Positions 23,404-33,927 of a stretch of 64,000 bases of DNA are shown piece by piece. Source of the DNA: Eutreptiella sp. 'Long Island Sound 2002' (lineage: Eukaryota > Euglenozoa > Euglenophyceae > Eutreptiales > Eutreptiaceae); the NCBI GenBank assembly GCA_964036045.1, contig OZ038382.1, forward strand, positions 76,607,918 to 76,671,917, in the 5' to 3' direction. The notes under the pieces are model-generated. The model saw only the letters and a program-made list of their open reading frames with translations. It did not search any database and had not been told where the DNA came from. Each line of letters starts with the position of its first letter. Position 1 is the first letter of the stretch. Position numbers and translations under genes: made by a program.

Positions 23404-23536
23404 GGAAAAAACAGATGGCCTTCGGCCAGGGAGTGGTTGTCACGGGGGGCCACCGGTCCTGCCCTGCGTTGCAATGCGGGGCAACTGTGACAACTGCTCT
23501 TACAGCACCAACCTCCCTTTTTGTAGCACTGATTAG
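23404..23536 (-). repeat. short dispersed repeat X, copy 2, with GATTAG duplication
   Basis: GATTAG stands at 23,398-23,403 and again at 23,531-23,536, enclosing repeat X. The related element at 62,810-62,850 lacks this segment: its sequence passes directly from the left to the right flank. This empty site shows X inserted into element 2's 3' region and duplicated six bases. Confidence 0.7.
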
Positions 23537-23879
23537 AACATACACACACGTGCATAAACGCTTGCTTCGCTTGTGTCTCGTTTCTGCTCTCCCTTGCTTC
23601 GCTCTGCAGCAGTAGATAAGGTGAGTAAGCCCAGGAGGGGCCACCCCCTGGTGGAGTTCGTGATCGTGGTATGGATTGATCGTTGGATCCTGATCGCTGG
23701 AAAGGTGGGCAGTACCCTCGTGCATGCTCGTGCATTGACACACGCATTAAAGGGTGGGCCACGCGAAATGCGCACGGTAAACCTTGTTTAGGTTACCCAG
23801 GGGCTCCTCGGTACGTTCTTTAAGAGAACCTGAGGAGTCTCTTAACGCTTGCTTGCTTGACAGGGGTGTTTGAGGACAG

Positions 23880-23914
23880 CGTATTATAGATCACACTGAG
23901 AAGCGTATAATACG
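23880..23914 (-). other. conserved hairpin in 3' region, copy 2
   Basis: Perfect 9-bp arms CGTATTATA (23,880-23,888) and TATAATACG (23,906-23,914). Same hairpin at 63,137-63,171 and, with one mismatch, at 4,805-4,840. Confidence 0.6.
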
Positions 23915-24672
23915 TGGAGTGTGGCTTGGTTCCTCAGCCACAAACACCCCTTCATTGGCCCTTGCTTTACAGGTGGGCAGGTCAGGGTGAAGTGGTGCAG
24001 TCCATTGAGCCGTGCTAAAATATACGGCGCTGATCACACAAACATCAAGCTACGAATCAGCCAGGAGTGGCAAGCATAGCCCGACCTCTTCAACATTCAC
24101 GCTGTGCACGCAACAAGAGCACCCGTTCCCTCCAAGCCCTAGCAGGGAAGTGCGTTGTGGTGTCCCTGTTAGGCCACAGTTGCTTAGCAGCACTGTGTTC
24201 TCTTGTCCTCTTCACAGGAGGGTCATTAGGACCCACGACTTTATCTTCAACAACACCCAGTAGAGCGTGAGTGTAGGCGTGGTAGTCCTGAGTGGGGGCT
24301 TGACCCAGCTGCAGAAGTGCTCGCCCACCAGGATGGTGCCACTGTAGGTAGGGTGTGTAGAGTAGTGGTGTCTCCTGTCCCGCGTGCTTTTCCTCGTCGG
24401 CAGGGGAGTGCGTTAGCTTTTGGCCTTTAGCAAAAATGGGCGTTTTGTATGCCCTTAGCACACTTGGCCACCCCCCCCCTTCTAGTAGGTAGGGCTTTTG
24501 CTGTCTTGCCCCATGAATAGGCGCCAGCACAGAAATTGGGCGCCATAGGAGTGGTACTAGTACCTGACTAGGACCTTCGGTCCGACATCAGCGGAGCCCG
24601 TTGAGTCGGGAGCCACGCCCGGGAGAGAAGTGAGACACACACAGACATACGTAGCACACTTAGGGGAAAGGT

Positions 24673-26565
24673 TCAGTCCCTAGCTTTAGTCTTGGAGGCA
24701 AGCGTCTCAGCGAGCCTCAGCAACTCACCAAGGTTGTTCTGGGACAAGTAGTCAACCAGAACTGAGTTTAGGCGTCCCTCAGGTAGAACAAACGCAGAGA
24801 AGGGCTCCCAGGTGGCCTCTTCGACTCCAAACCCTTCCCAGAGGGTGAGGAAGCGCCAACCCTGGCGATAGCGGTGGCGTAGGACAGACTTCACCAGGTA
24901 GAAGCCCTTCTTAGCCATCTCCTTGGCGTTCATGTCGGGGAGTTCCCCTTCAACTTCCATAGGGCTCGCAGCCCCTTGTAAGTCTAGGGCGGCGATCTCC
25001 TCGTCGTTAAGCTCCCACTCTTCCGCACAGAGGTCTTCAGGGTCATAGTAGCGCTTCAGATGTTGAGCAGCGCACACCAGGGTCCTGCCTAGACGGAGAG
25101 AACACCGCACGGTGATACGGTGTCCATCCACAGATAGAATCTTGTAGGGCCCGAAGTATGGGTCGTCGCTGGTAGAGCGTGGCCAGGCGGGTAGTCGCCT
25201 CTGGTGCACCAGCACCCAGTCCCCCTCTTGGTAGGTGGCCGGTACTCGGTGCTTGTTCTTATTGTTCCACTGACGCTCTCTCACTCTCTGGAGCATAGCC
25301 TTGGCCTTGGCCACCTTCGCTTGTTGCTCTTGGACCCATCCACCCACAGAAGAATGGGTGTCCTCTGGATAGGGGGCATGTAGGAACCACGCCAGGCGCC
25401 CTAGGAATAGCTCATGGGGCGAGTAGCCAGTAGCTGAACTCTCTTGGGGGTTCATCATCAAGGATATGACGGGGAGTAGTCTCACCCAGTATCTGGTGCG
25501 TTCAGTTTTGCACCATATCCTTACATTCTCCTTGAGGACAGGGATCTGTCCCTCACATAGCGGATTGCTCGTGTGCCAGTAGGGGAACCCCGTAGACACC
25601 TGGAAATTGAGGGATCTCAGGACCCTCTTGTACCAACCGGTATCTGAGCGTACTCGTACGTCCGAGTCGGAGTTGATCTCCTTGGGCGCCCCATAGACAC
25701 AAAACCACTCCTCCAGGAGTATCTTGATAGTCTCCTCCCTGGTAATGTCCTTGGTACATGGGAACACCCTGGTAAACCTGGTCAACCCACAGGTTACAAC
25801 GAGGGCAGAGTCATGGCCCCTGAACTTCGGCATCTCCGTGTAGTCCACGTAAAGAACACTGTTAGCACAGTGAGGGATGGGCATGGTCGAGTAGAGACCT
25901 CTGTCCCTGATATCCCCTGGTTTGCAGGACCTGCACGGGCACTTGTCCACGATAGGCTGCAGGGCTTTCCGCAGTTGGTCGTCAGTCCACGTAGTGTGGA
26001 ACCACTGCTTGAATACCCTCAGGGTACGGTCAGCACCCACATGACAGCTGGACTCATGGGTGCACTTCAGCAGCGCTGGGACTCTGTCGCTAGGTACCAC
26101 GATACGGTCCTTGTGCCAGAGGTAGCTCTTGTCCCTCTTACACTGATCTTGGTTGACCAGGAGGGGTTCAAGGCGTTTCTCCAGCCGCTTGTAGATATCC
26201 CCAAACTCCTTCAGGTACTCAGATTGTTGGAGTCCATCCAGGGGGCATATCATAGTCATGTTGAGGTCCAAGTGGACGTCCATACGGCTGAACGCCTCCT
26301 TAGGCAGCGCTCCAGACCAGGCACCAATCAGGGCGTCGAAGTTGTTGCGGCTGATGTAGTCTGCACACTCGTTCTTCACTCCCTGGATATGGTGTACTGT
26401 CAGTCGTACTTCACTGAGGTAGGTCCACCAGCGCCGTAGCTTGGCCTTCTCAGGTGGGGGGCCCTTCTGGAAAGTGCGGACCGGCTCTTGGTCGCACAGC
26501 CAGACCACAGGGTTACTCCCCAACAGTCGTGATTGTGAGGATAGCACTACCATACCCGCGAGCAA
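24673..26565 (-). pseudogene. pol: element 2 pol: RNase H end, integrase, chromodomain
   Basis: A clean 630-codon frame. The opening residues are the end of RNase H (ELLAGMVVLSSQSRLLG, then YISRNNFD). The integrase zinc domain shows HESSCHVG and CPCRSC. The core DDE reads LYVDYTEM, INSDSDVRVRSD and LCEGQIPV. The C-terminal barrel (DDPYFGPYKIL) is followed by a chromodomain near residues 545-600 (GWRFLTLWEGFG, ATWEPFSAF). Collinear with element 1. The frame itself is intact but upstream breaks prevent a full Pol. Confidence 0.88.
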
Positions 26566-26607
26566 TTCCTGCTCATAGGTGGAGTAGTTCCCCCTGGCCT
26601 GGTTCCA

Positions 26608-27640
26608 CTAACAGTTCCAGTGGCCCAGAGGTACTACGACCCACTTATCGTCAGGGTAGCTGTGCTTGAGGGTTGCATCTCGGTTGAGACCTTCCGTCCC
26701 CCATTGGGAAATGGCCGAGTCGAACTCCTCCTTCTCTAGTGCTTGCCATTGGAACAATGTTCCACCACCGCCTAGATTGCCGGCGTCGGTCACCAGGATA
26801 ATCTCCCCTTGTGCCCTAGGCACGCCCAAGCACTTAGCGTTGGCCACCTTGTCTTTGAGCTCGTAAAACGCTTGTTGCTCTTGTGGGCCCCAGCGCCAAG
26901 TAGTACTCTTTTTGATCAATCTGTCAGAATGGCGCTGGTGTAGGTGAAGTTTTTGATATGGCGGCGGTAGAAGTTGCACGCCCCAATGAAACTGCGTACA
27001 TCATGAAGTCCTTCCTTGGGGTCCTCGTGTCGTACCTTAGCATCCATCAGGGGTTTGGCCTTAGAGGCCGCTGGGGTCCACCACCCATAGCCAACGTCAA
27101 ACCCCAGGTACTGCATGGTCTCCTGCATGAACTCACACTTCTTCAGCTTGAGTCGTGTGTGGTTCTCCTGGCAGACCGCAAAGAACTCACCCAAGAGGAT
27201 TAGGTGGTCCTCCTGGGAATTGGTGCCGAGGCATACATCGTCGATGTGTGCCTCCATCTGCGCCCCACGGGATATAAGTTCCTGCACCTTAGGTCTCCTT
27301 CGTAGGATGGACAAGATCTTGTTCATCAGCTCTTGGAATAGAGCGGGTGCGTTGGCCACGCCAAATGGCATGACCCTCCACTTGAACACCCTCCCCTGAG
27401 GGGTGATGAAGGCCAGTAGCTCCTGAGCGTTGGGCGTCAGGTCCACTTGCCAGAATTCGCTCCTCTTGTCCATCTTGGTCTTGTAGCGACAGGAGGCTAT
27501 CTTCTCAAGGGTAGACTCCATATTAGGAATGGACCCTGAGTGGTTCAGCGTTTTCTTGTTCAACTCTCTGTAGTCCACTACCAGCCGTTTGGCTGTAGAC
27601 CAAGGTTTAGCCACCAGGAAACAGGGGCTGCAGTGTTAGG
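26608..27640 (-). pseudogene. pol: element 2 pol: reverse transcriptase and start of RNase H
   Basis: Two overlapping frames: 27,614-26,916 with RT blocks (KRLVVDYRELNKKT, FWQVDLT, GVANAPALFQELM, MEAHIDDVCLG), then a frameshift at about 26,940 into 26,979-26,608 with LVTDAGNLGGGG, the RNase H first strand, where the usual TDAS is TDAG. A stop at 26,608 separates this from the next frame. Two further stops lie at about 27,638 and 27,698, just before block 1. Confidence 0.85.
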
Positions 27641-28739
27641 GGTAGTCCCCGTCCTTGTACTCCAGGACTAGGCCAGCGTCGATACATTCTTGTATCTATC
27701 GCTTAATCTTGTCGGCCTGCTCTTTGGGAGCTGGATAGGGTCTCCTCCGGATCTTGTGACCCACGAACTTGGGTTTCAGCTTGAGGTCCATCTGTACCAG
27801 CTTGTCACATCAAGCTGGAGGGGGTAGTTCTCCGAACACCTCAAGATAGGTCCTTATGAGCTTCTGCACCCGCGGGTCCAATAGCTTGATCTTGTCCTCC
27901 ATGTCCTCGTCAGAGTGTAAGTTGCGTGCCCCCTGAGTAATAGACGTCGGGTGGTGATCCTCAACCGACTCTTCACCCTTGGTAGTGTCCTTCAACCCTT
28001 GGTAGGCATACAGTAGGTCTTGTTCAACCATCTCCGATGGACGATCGCAACATAGGCACGCTCGAGGGGGTTCACATAAACATTCCTCCGAGAGGTCGTC
28101 CTCCTCTGGGGTCCTCACATGGGCGCCCCACACGCTCTTCATGAGCTTAAGATCCACCTCCCTTTGCCAGATCGTGATCTTCTGTTCGAGGTCCCCCTTC
28201 AATTGGGAGAGATCTCCCATACGTCCTTGCTTCAGTGGCCATGAGCTGCGGGTAGGCTTAGCGTAGCATACCTTTTTCGCCACCAACTTCCTCTTGGAGT
28301 CCACATACTCCCTTAGCCTGGATCGAGGGTCCAGCTCTTCGTCCACGGGGTCTTCCACCCTCATGGAGAGTAGGGGTTTCAGTGGGGCGACGTACACGGC
28401 GTTCTCCACTTCCTCCACACAGGTCTGCACGAAGAAGGCGTCGTGCTCAGTTTCGTCATCTGAGTGGATATAGCTAGGTAGCTCGGATAGTCCACACTCA
28501 GAGACTCCATCAGGAACAGGTACATGGCAGGGAGAGTTGGGAGCGTTGGTGTTAGTCACGATGTATTCATCTCCTCCGGGTATAGTCTCAATAGCATCTT
28601 GAGGTCGTAGTCGATCCTTCAAGTCACCCAAGGCGAGTCCATCGCTTTCTCGTTGTATAGCTTGGACCAGAGTCGGGTCCAGATCCTCCCACGGGATGGA
28701 GTAAGACCTGTGACCACCACGCTGAGCATACTCCCCCAT
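27641..28739 (-). pseudogene. pol: element 2 pol: linker between methyltransferase-like domain and RT
   Basis: A 309-codon acidic frame (28,739-27,810) with a Cys-rich patch (EECLCEPPRACLCCDRP) ends in KIKLLDPRVQKLIRTYLEVFGELPPP. The same ending precedes RT in element 1 (residues ~105-132 of its first fragment). It overlaps the preceding frame and is joined to it by a frameshift near 28,680. Function unknown; the Cys cluster could bind metal. Confidence 0.65.
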
Positions 28740-29218
28740 CCGGGCTTCCCAATAGGCGTCTTATGCCCCAGAGGCACGTAGATGGCCTCATCAGGTAAAC
28801 GAACAGAGCTGATAGTCAACCTGTCAAGGAGGTTTTGCCAGTACTCGGTACCCCCATGGGCTCCCAAATCGGGGGAACACAGGACCATACGGGACCGTTC
28901 CAAGGCCACTATGGTCAGGACATTCCCCAGTTCACTGAACCTGGGGTTCCCGTAGGCCATCCCAAAAGAGGGCCAGTAAGATTTGTAGCTGCAGTTCTTC
29001 CCCTTGCTGCAGTAAAGGTCCAGTACATGCTGCTTGTCGCTGGCAAACAACTCCACCCTCAGGTCTTCTCTAGAGTAACCAAACTCCTTCAGACCTCGGT
29101 CTAGGACTTCCCCCAATAGTTGATAGTCCTCAGTTTTGGAGGCCGCCATCATGTTCGAAGGCTCCTCCTCCGATACCCTCAGGTAGCTCGAGGTGTGTTC
29201 CGAGTGCTCCAGTGGCAC
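28619..29218 (-). pseudogene. degenerate DNA methyltransferase-like domain in pol
   Basis: Residues of about 45-75 (LRVELFASDKQHVLDLYCS) and the stretch MAYGNPRFSELG (coded near 28,930-28,965) followed by ALERSRMVLCSPD have the layout of Dam-type or phage-type adenine methyltransferase-like domains. Such domains carry an N/D-P-P-F/Y catalytic motif followed by a helix and a hydrophobic strand. Here the motif reads GNPRF, so the second proline is replaced by arginine and activity is doubtful. It lies between protease and RT, as does a similar domain in element 3. The assignment is by pattern only. Confidence 0.5.
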
Positions 29219-29541
29219 GGACTGTCTGCCATGCCGTGGTCCACGTAGAGGAGGTAGGGCGCTTGCAGCGTCAGGGATTGTATCTGGGAGTGCTGCACGA
29301 GGAAGTCAGTCCCCGGTACAAAGTCGAAGGCCTCAGTGTCCATCACATAGAACCGATGGGCGATAGTCCGGGAGCCCATAGGTACCTCCACTTCACAGTC
29401 CCCGCAGCTGTGCACCACATGTCCATCCCGCATTCGTATAGCCGCGGTGGTCATGGTGTTCTTCAGGCTCCCACAAGGTAAAGTTTTCTTGGCCACCATA
29501 GATATGGTGGCGCCAGTATCCAATACCCGCAGGGTATTCAC
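29179..29541 (-). pseudogene. pro: element 2 aspartic protease
   Basis: VLDTGATISMVAKKTL near the start is the retropepsin active-site loop (DTGA) and FDFVPGTDFLVQHS follows at the expected distance for the second half (the usual hydrophobic-G-x-D pattern). 120 codons is a normal length. It overlaps the methyltransferase-like frame by 40 bp through a frameshift. Confidence 0.8.
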
Positions 29542-29602
29542 GTCCCCCTAGTCGGATTCGTACCCAAAACACCAGGTCCTGGGCGCCACCGGAGCGTCCC
29601 CG

Positions 29603-30000
29603 TCAGAACTCCGCGGGACAGGTCACCTCGAACCCCTTGTTCCGCAATTTGCGGGCCATCCTCATGAAACGGCTTTGCTTCTTAGCGTTGCCGTCATCAC
29701 CACCTTCGTGCTCCCGCTTGGCCCCTTGTTCTCTCTGGGCCTGCGTTTGTGAGCGTGTGGTTGGACCAGACTGCCCTCCAGAGGGCTCGGAGTTCCCCCC
29801 TGGATTAGGGTTGGGGTTGCCTCCGTTCTTGTCCGTGTTCTTGTTGTCCTTTTTTTGGTGCATGGGGGTTGCCCTCCGGGGAGCATAACACAAAAGCGGC
29901 CCAGCCACGGGCAAGTGAGCATTCATGGCGAGCCGAAGTTCATCGAAGGACAGCAGCCCTATGTACAGTAACTCAGGGGGTGTGACCCTGCTCCAACATG
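29603..30000 (-). pseudogene. gag: element 2 gag C-terminal segment
   Basis: After the non-LTR insertion the gag frame resumes at about 30,000 (VTPPELLYIGLLSFDELRLA) and runs through a polar Asn/Gly/Lys-rich stretch (KKDNKNTDKNGGNPNPNPGG) to a stop at 29,603, about 60 bp before protease. Low-complexity basic tails are usual after the zinc knuckle of Gag. Confidence 0.55.
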
Positions 30001-30089
30001 CACCAAAGGCCTGGTTACTGTGGGCTGTGGCTTCGCCCTTGGCCCTGTGGTTGGTGTTATGGCGCGAGACGAATCGAAAATGAAATGGA

Positions 30090-30090
30090 C

Positions 30091-30122
<32 letters not shown>

Positions 30123-32010
30123 AATTAGAAACAAAGAAGTAACACCGACCAAAGATCTCCTGGGGTACCATAAAAGACCTCTAGTTAAGTGGAATCCACT
30201 GACTTCGCTCCACTAGGCTCCAGTCCAGTGCGGAAAGTCAAATCTGGGATTGGGCAACAGTGACCTCATGGAACGGAATGGATTGGAAACCACTGATCTC
30301 CATTCACACAAATCCAGTGACCTCTATTCGTCTGGGGAAAAATCGGATTTAAATCAGAGACTCAAAAGATAGCCTCGGACATCCCTCATCTCCATACATC
30401 TGGGGAAAGTCCACAGTAGACCTCCAGTAGACGTCTGGGGAAAGATCAGATTTCTGAGAATCAAGGATGACATCCACACACATCAAAAATCATCATTGAT
30501 CACCACGCTATATAGGATTCCGATCTCCAAAGTCCTGAATGGTGTACGAAAAGGAGCAGGAAGAGAGCATCAATAGACAACAGAGATAATTCGTTGACAC
30601 CAACGTGGTCCCATCTCGTCGATCTGTCAAATAGTATCAGGGGACTAGGGGGGGGGGTGCAGATCGCAGGTGCTGAAGATGAGGAGGACAGTGAAAAACA
30701 AGAAAGAAATAGAGAAAAAAAAAGAAAAAAGGGGGGGAGAAACTCGTCACCCGGAGACCAAAGCGGGGCAGAAACCCCCCCGTTGCTTGCGGAGCTTAGT
30801 TTCTTTTCGCGATGGCTTTTTAGGGTAACGTGTTTCTATGTGGGTAGTTACGGTAAATTAAGTAGCTGGGCTTTGGTTTTTTTGTTGTTGCTGTGTATGT
30901 GTCTGTGTTTGTGAGGGTGTTTATTGGCGACTGGTGTGTTTGTCCGTTTTGGGTAGGCCAACAAGGTGGGGTTGTGAGATGAAGTGCTGTAAATGGAGTA
31001 TTGGTTGTTCCATGGGTTGTATGCGGAATCTGGTTGGAGTAACTGCAGATCGCTAATTGGGTTTTGTCTGAGCCAGGTTTGTGTCTCTTGTAGTGCTGTT
31101 TTGAGTCTTTTTCTTCTGTATTTAAAGGCTGTTTTTAGATTTTGTGGGTGTTGGAAGTAGGGAGTGTCGGGTGGGATATCTCTTAGTGCATTACTGAGTG
31201 AGTTGGGAATGAGCGTGCAGATGTAGTTTTGTCTTCCTCCTTTTGTTGCATGTTGCCACCAGTCGATGACTGTTTGCTTGAAGGGTTGTTGCCAGACCTC
31301 AAAAAAGAGGTCAAGAATATGTTTCGCTGTGCCGCATTCGGTCACCGTAGTTATGGGGTCGAGTGGGTGATGAGTGTGGCATTTGGGGCATTGATATGTG
31401 TTATGTTTGTAATGGGGGAGAAAACCAGTGCAACAGTACAGTCCGCTTGTCCATTTAAAAGGTAATCTGGAAAACCACGATGTGTGGGCGTAGAAGTCGG
31501 TGCTAGAAGGTAGGTGTATGTTGTTGTGTTTATGGTTTGGAAGTAGGTGTTTGACAGTTTTGCGTGTAATGCGTCCTGGTAGTGGTGTATGATTGTGGTA
31601 TATGAAGTGAGAAGTGTCAGGGTTGTGGTGTTCTGGGTGTTGGGGGAGGTTGAGTGATACCCATTTAGAAATTTTGTCAGAATGCTCATTGCCAGCGAAG
31701 TCAGCGTGTCCTCTGATCCAGGTGAAAATTATGTGAAGGTGGGTGTTGTGAAGAAAGTCCCAAATATAGTTGTACCAAAGAGCGAAGCAATTAGCGTTTG
31801 AAGCAAAGGGTTCAGCTTTTAATTGTTGTATTTGGTGGAGTGTAGAGCAAACCGTCAGGTTGTCAATGGCACAAATTATTGGTTGGGAGAAAATGTTGAT
31901 GTGTGGGAGGTAGGTCAGCAATATAATGGCATAACGTTCTGCTGGGTAAGATCTTTTTATCGGTGATGTGTTGCAGATGGTTGTTGGGGGTGTAGTGTTG
32001 AAGATGATGG
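30090..32010 (-). mobile_element. 5'-truncated non-LTR retrotransposon B inside gag
   Basis: Minus-strand codons from about 32,010 switch from Gag to an RNase H plus zinc tail typical of the 3' end of I/Jockey-group elements. About 760 bp of 3' non-coding DNA follows, ending in a (TA)n run at 30,091-30,117 that could be the 3' tail. First-strand RNase H motif is missing, so the copy is 5'-truncated, as is common for target-primed insertions. The non-coding part repeats TCTGGGGAAA three times (30,333-30,440). Exact ends and target duplication not resolved. Confidence 0.7.
30091..30117. repeat. (TA)n microsatellite
   Basis: About 13 TA dinucleotides without interruption. Probably the tail of non-LTR element B or grown from it. 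Confidence 0.95.
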
Positions 32011-32665
32011 CGGCATCCGATGGCGTGTCCTTGTTGTCCTTGTCTGGCTGGCGGTTAGCGCCTCCTCCTCGTCCACCTTGACTCTTGTCCTGCCCTTGTC
32101 GACGTCCTTTTGACTTGCCCTTGCCGGAGTCGTTGCCTTTGCCTTTGCCTCCACCTTTGCTAGAGCCTTTGCGAGGTTCTTCACCCTTCAGCTTCGCCGA
32201 CAGGCGCTGCTTGTGGTAGCACTCATCCTCGTAGTGCTTCCTCTTCCCACAGAAGGCACAGGTGATTGTACACCTGTAGTGATCCGGCAGCTTCGCCTTG
32301 GCGCCGGTGTTCTTCTCCTGCTGCTTCCTTTGGACTACGAAGCAGTCTCGCTGCTCGCAGTCAGGGGCGTGCTGCAGGTGGCCCTGCTCGTCTCTGGTGT
32401 CACACCAGAAGAGCTCCCTGACGTTTTCCATAATACGGGCGTGTTTGGGGGTAGTCCCCTGCCCAGGTCTGGATACTTGGTACCCTTTGCCATGGCTTCC
32501 AGAGCCTCCACCTCCAGGACGGTAGTTGCTCAGGTGCTGGTCGCTTTCTTTCTCCAGCGCCAGCTCCAGGAGTAGTACACATAGATCCTCGTAGTGGAGG
32601 GCTCTAGCCTTGCGCTCTGCTGTTGAACGGCACTCGTCCCACAGCTCCCGAGGGAGCTTAGCCAC
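30848..32665 (-). CDS. chimeric ORF: Gag zinc knuckle fused in frame to RNase H and zinc tail
   Basis: A single 605-codon frame. Residues 1-220 are Gag of element 2: helical part, then a CCHC knuckle C136-x2-C139-x4-H144-x4-C149, then a Gly/Lys-rich basic stretch. Residues 221-605 are from non-LTR element B: E243 and D268 of RNase H, TWIRGHADFAGNEHSD (H320, D330), then a Cys/His tail C426-x2-C429-x14-C444-x4-H449 and a basic C-terminus. The RNase H lacks its first Asp strand, so it is unlikely to cut RNA. The fusion arose by insertion; whether it is expressed is unknown. Confidence 0.7.
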   Translation of the reverse strand: MAKLPRELWDECRSTAERKARALHYEDLCVLLLELALEKESDQHLSNYRPGGGGSGSHGKGYQVSRPGQGTTPKHARIMENVRELFWCDTRDEQGHLQHAPDCEQRDCFVVQRKQQEKNTGAKAKLPDHYRCTITCAFCGKRKHYEDECYHKQRLSAKLKGEEPRKGSSKGGGKGKGNDSGKGKSKGRRQGQDKSQGGRGGGANRQPDKDNKDTPSDAAIIFNTTPPTTICNTSPIKRSYPAERYAIILLTYLPHINIFSQPIICAIDNLTVCSTLHQIQQLKAEPFASNANCFALWYNYIWDFLHNTHLHIIFTWIRGHADFAGNEHSDKISKWVSLNLPQHPEHHNPDTSHFIYHNHTPLPGRITRKTVKHLLPNHKHNNIHLPSSTDFYAHTSWFSRLPFKWTSGLYCCTGFLPHYKHNTYQCPKCHTHHPLDPITTVTECGTAKHILDLFFEVWQQPFKQTVIDWWQHATKGGRQNYICTLIPNSLSNALRDIPPDTPYFQHPQNLKTAFKYRRKRLKTALQETQTWLRQNPISDLQLLQPDSAYNPWNNQYSIYSTSSHNPTLLAYPKRTNTPVANKHPHKHRHIHSNNKKTKAQLLNLP

Positions 32666-33528
32666 CGAAATAGAAAAGCAGGTCGTCGCTGCTGTAGGAA
32701 CCGGGCGTCAATCGTCCAGCCCAGTGATCCAGGTCAGCCAATAGCTCAGAGACCCTGCCAGGTTTGGGGTTGTTGGGCAGCACGGCCAGGTTCTGGATCT
32801 CGGCCCTGATGGAGAGGTCGGTTTCATAGGTCGGGTACTGCCTCTCCAAGGCAACTAACAAATCGGCAAAGGTGGCGGACTTAGTCACGATCTGTCTGAC
32901 CTGCTTCTCCAGGTACTTGATCTTGCAACACTGCAGGAGCAGATCGCACTTGACCCGTCCACTAGCGTGGGTTTGGCCGGTCAATCAGAGAAACCGGCCA
33001 AAATTCTCAGCGAACACGCTGAGGTCCTTGCCTGTGAACTCAGGCAGGTTCACCACGATCTTGGAGGTGGCAATAGCCTTAGCCTCCTGAGACCTGCGTC
33101 CCTCAGGGTGTCGGGTCTTCCTCTTCTTCTTCTTAATCTTCCCACTTGGGTTCTCGGGGTCCTCCGGGTCGTTGTCCTCCGAGGGCGAAGCAGAAGTCAT
33201 TGACGGCGGCTCATCATCGGAGGGTTCTCCGCCTAGATCACTAGAGCCATAGGGCTCCACGTCAACCATTGCCCTCAGGGCTGTCAGCCCCAGCCGGTCC
33301 AGCCCGTCTCTCGTAGAATTCGCCACGTTACTGTAGGATGGCTCGGCGGTCCTCGGCACAAAAGGGCTTCTAGGTATCGCCGCAGGGGTCGGCATCGGTC
33401 GGCTCCTCAGCTTCCCAGGGTGTTTGTCAGCCCTGCCACCAGGTGGTTGGCCTTTACTCGATGGGGTGACATTCCCACCGTGGTAGGTGACACTTGGGGC
33501 GGTATCAGGGGCTCCGGTTTGTCTGGAA
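32658..33528 (-). pseudogene. gag: element 2 gag middle segment (capsid-like)
   Basis: Two frames: up to 33,528-32,985 (coded start point unclear, with a basic KIKKKKRKTRH and ending VVNLPEFTGKDLSVFAENFGRFL) and 32,984-32,658 (LLLQCCKIKYLEKQV, FADLLVALERQYPTYETDLSIRAEIQNL). Helical content and position before the zinc knuckle fit the Ty3 capsid. A stop and frame change at about 32,985 break it. The next frame overlaps by 8 bp at 32,658-32,665. Confidence 0.65.
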
Positions 33529-33927
33529 TCCCTTGAGTGAGGTCGCCAACAATTTTAGAGGTGGCTCCTCGGAGCACCTCGTTGATCTCCGACCCCGTCA
33601 GGGACCTGTTGGAGGATCTCTGCGATCCTCAACCCCTGCCCCGGCATGACTCAGATCATCTCCTCAACCCACTCAGGGTTGCATACCCAGGAACATCCAC
33701 ATAGGCTCCCGTAGTGGGTAGAGGATGGTGATAGTCAGCCGCATACCATCGCGGCGCATAACGGGAGGTCACCGGCTCACTGGTAGTAGTTGCCTCTGGA
33801 AACGCAGTGGTAGGTGGGTTCACACCATAGGCAGGGTAGGTAGGCATACCAGTAAGGCCTATGCCCTCAGCCATAGGCGGGTTGGTTATGGGTGTGGATG
33901 TTGCAGCGGCTGCGTCTGGAGTTGAGA
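33529..33927 (-). repeat. gag: direct repeat, inner copy (gag duplication)
   Basis: Nearly identical to 38,627-39,024, from CTTGAGTGAGGTCGCCAAC through the gag codons TGAYVDVPGYATLSGLRR and GIGLTGMPTYPAYGVNPP. Similarity stops at about 33,927, where the inserted block begins. Confidence 0.9.

Larger units (their letters stand above)
22376..24672 (-). other. 3' non-coding region of element 2
   Basis: 2.3 kb lie between the pol stop and the 3' LTR. No coding signal. It is collinear with 61,803-63,990 and, in part, with 4,040-5,100 of element 1. It holds repeat X (23,404-23,536), a conserved hairpin (23,880-23,914), and a GC-rich block at 23,068-23,104 (CGGCGCGCAGGAGCGGCTCC) that is also at 62,492-62,525. 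Confidence 0.7.

Noticed and set aside
21587-24660. A single 3.1-kb LTR
   Set aside because: The 5' flank repeats only the first 788 bp; the remaining 2.3 kb is 3' non-coding DNA shared with sister elements but not with the 5' end.
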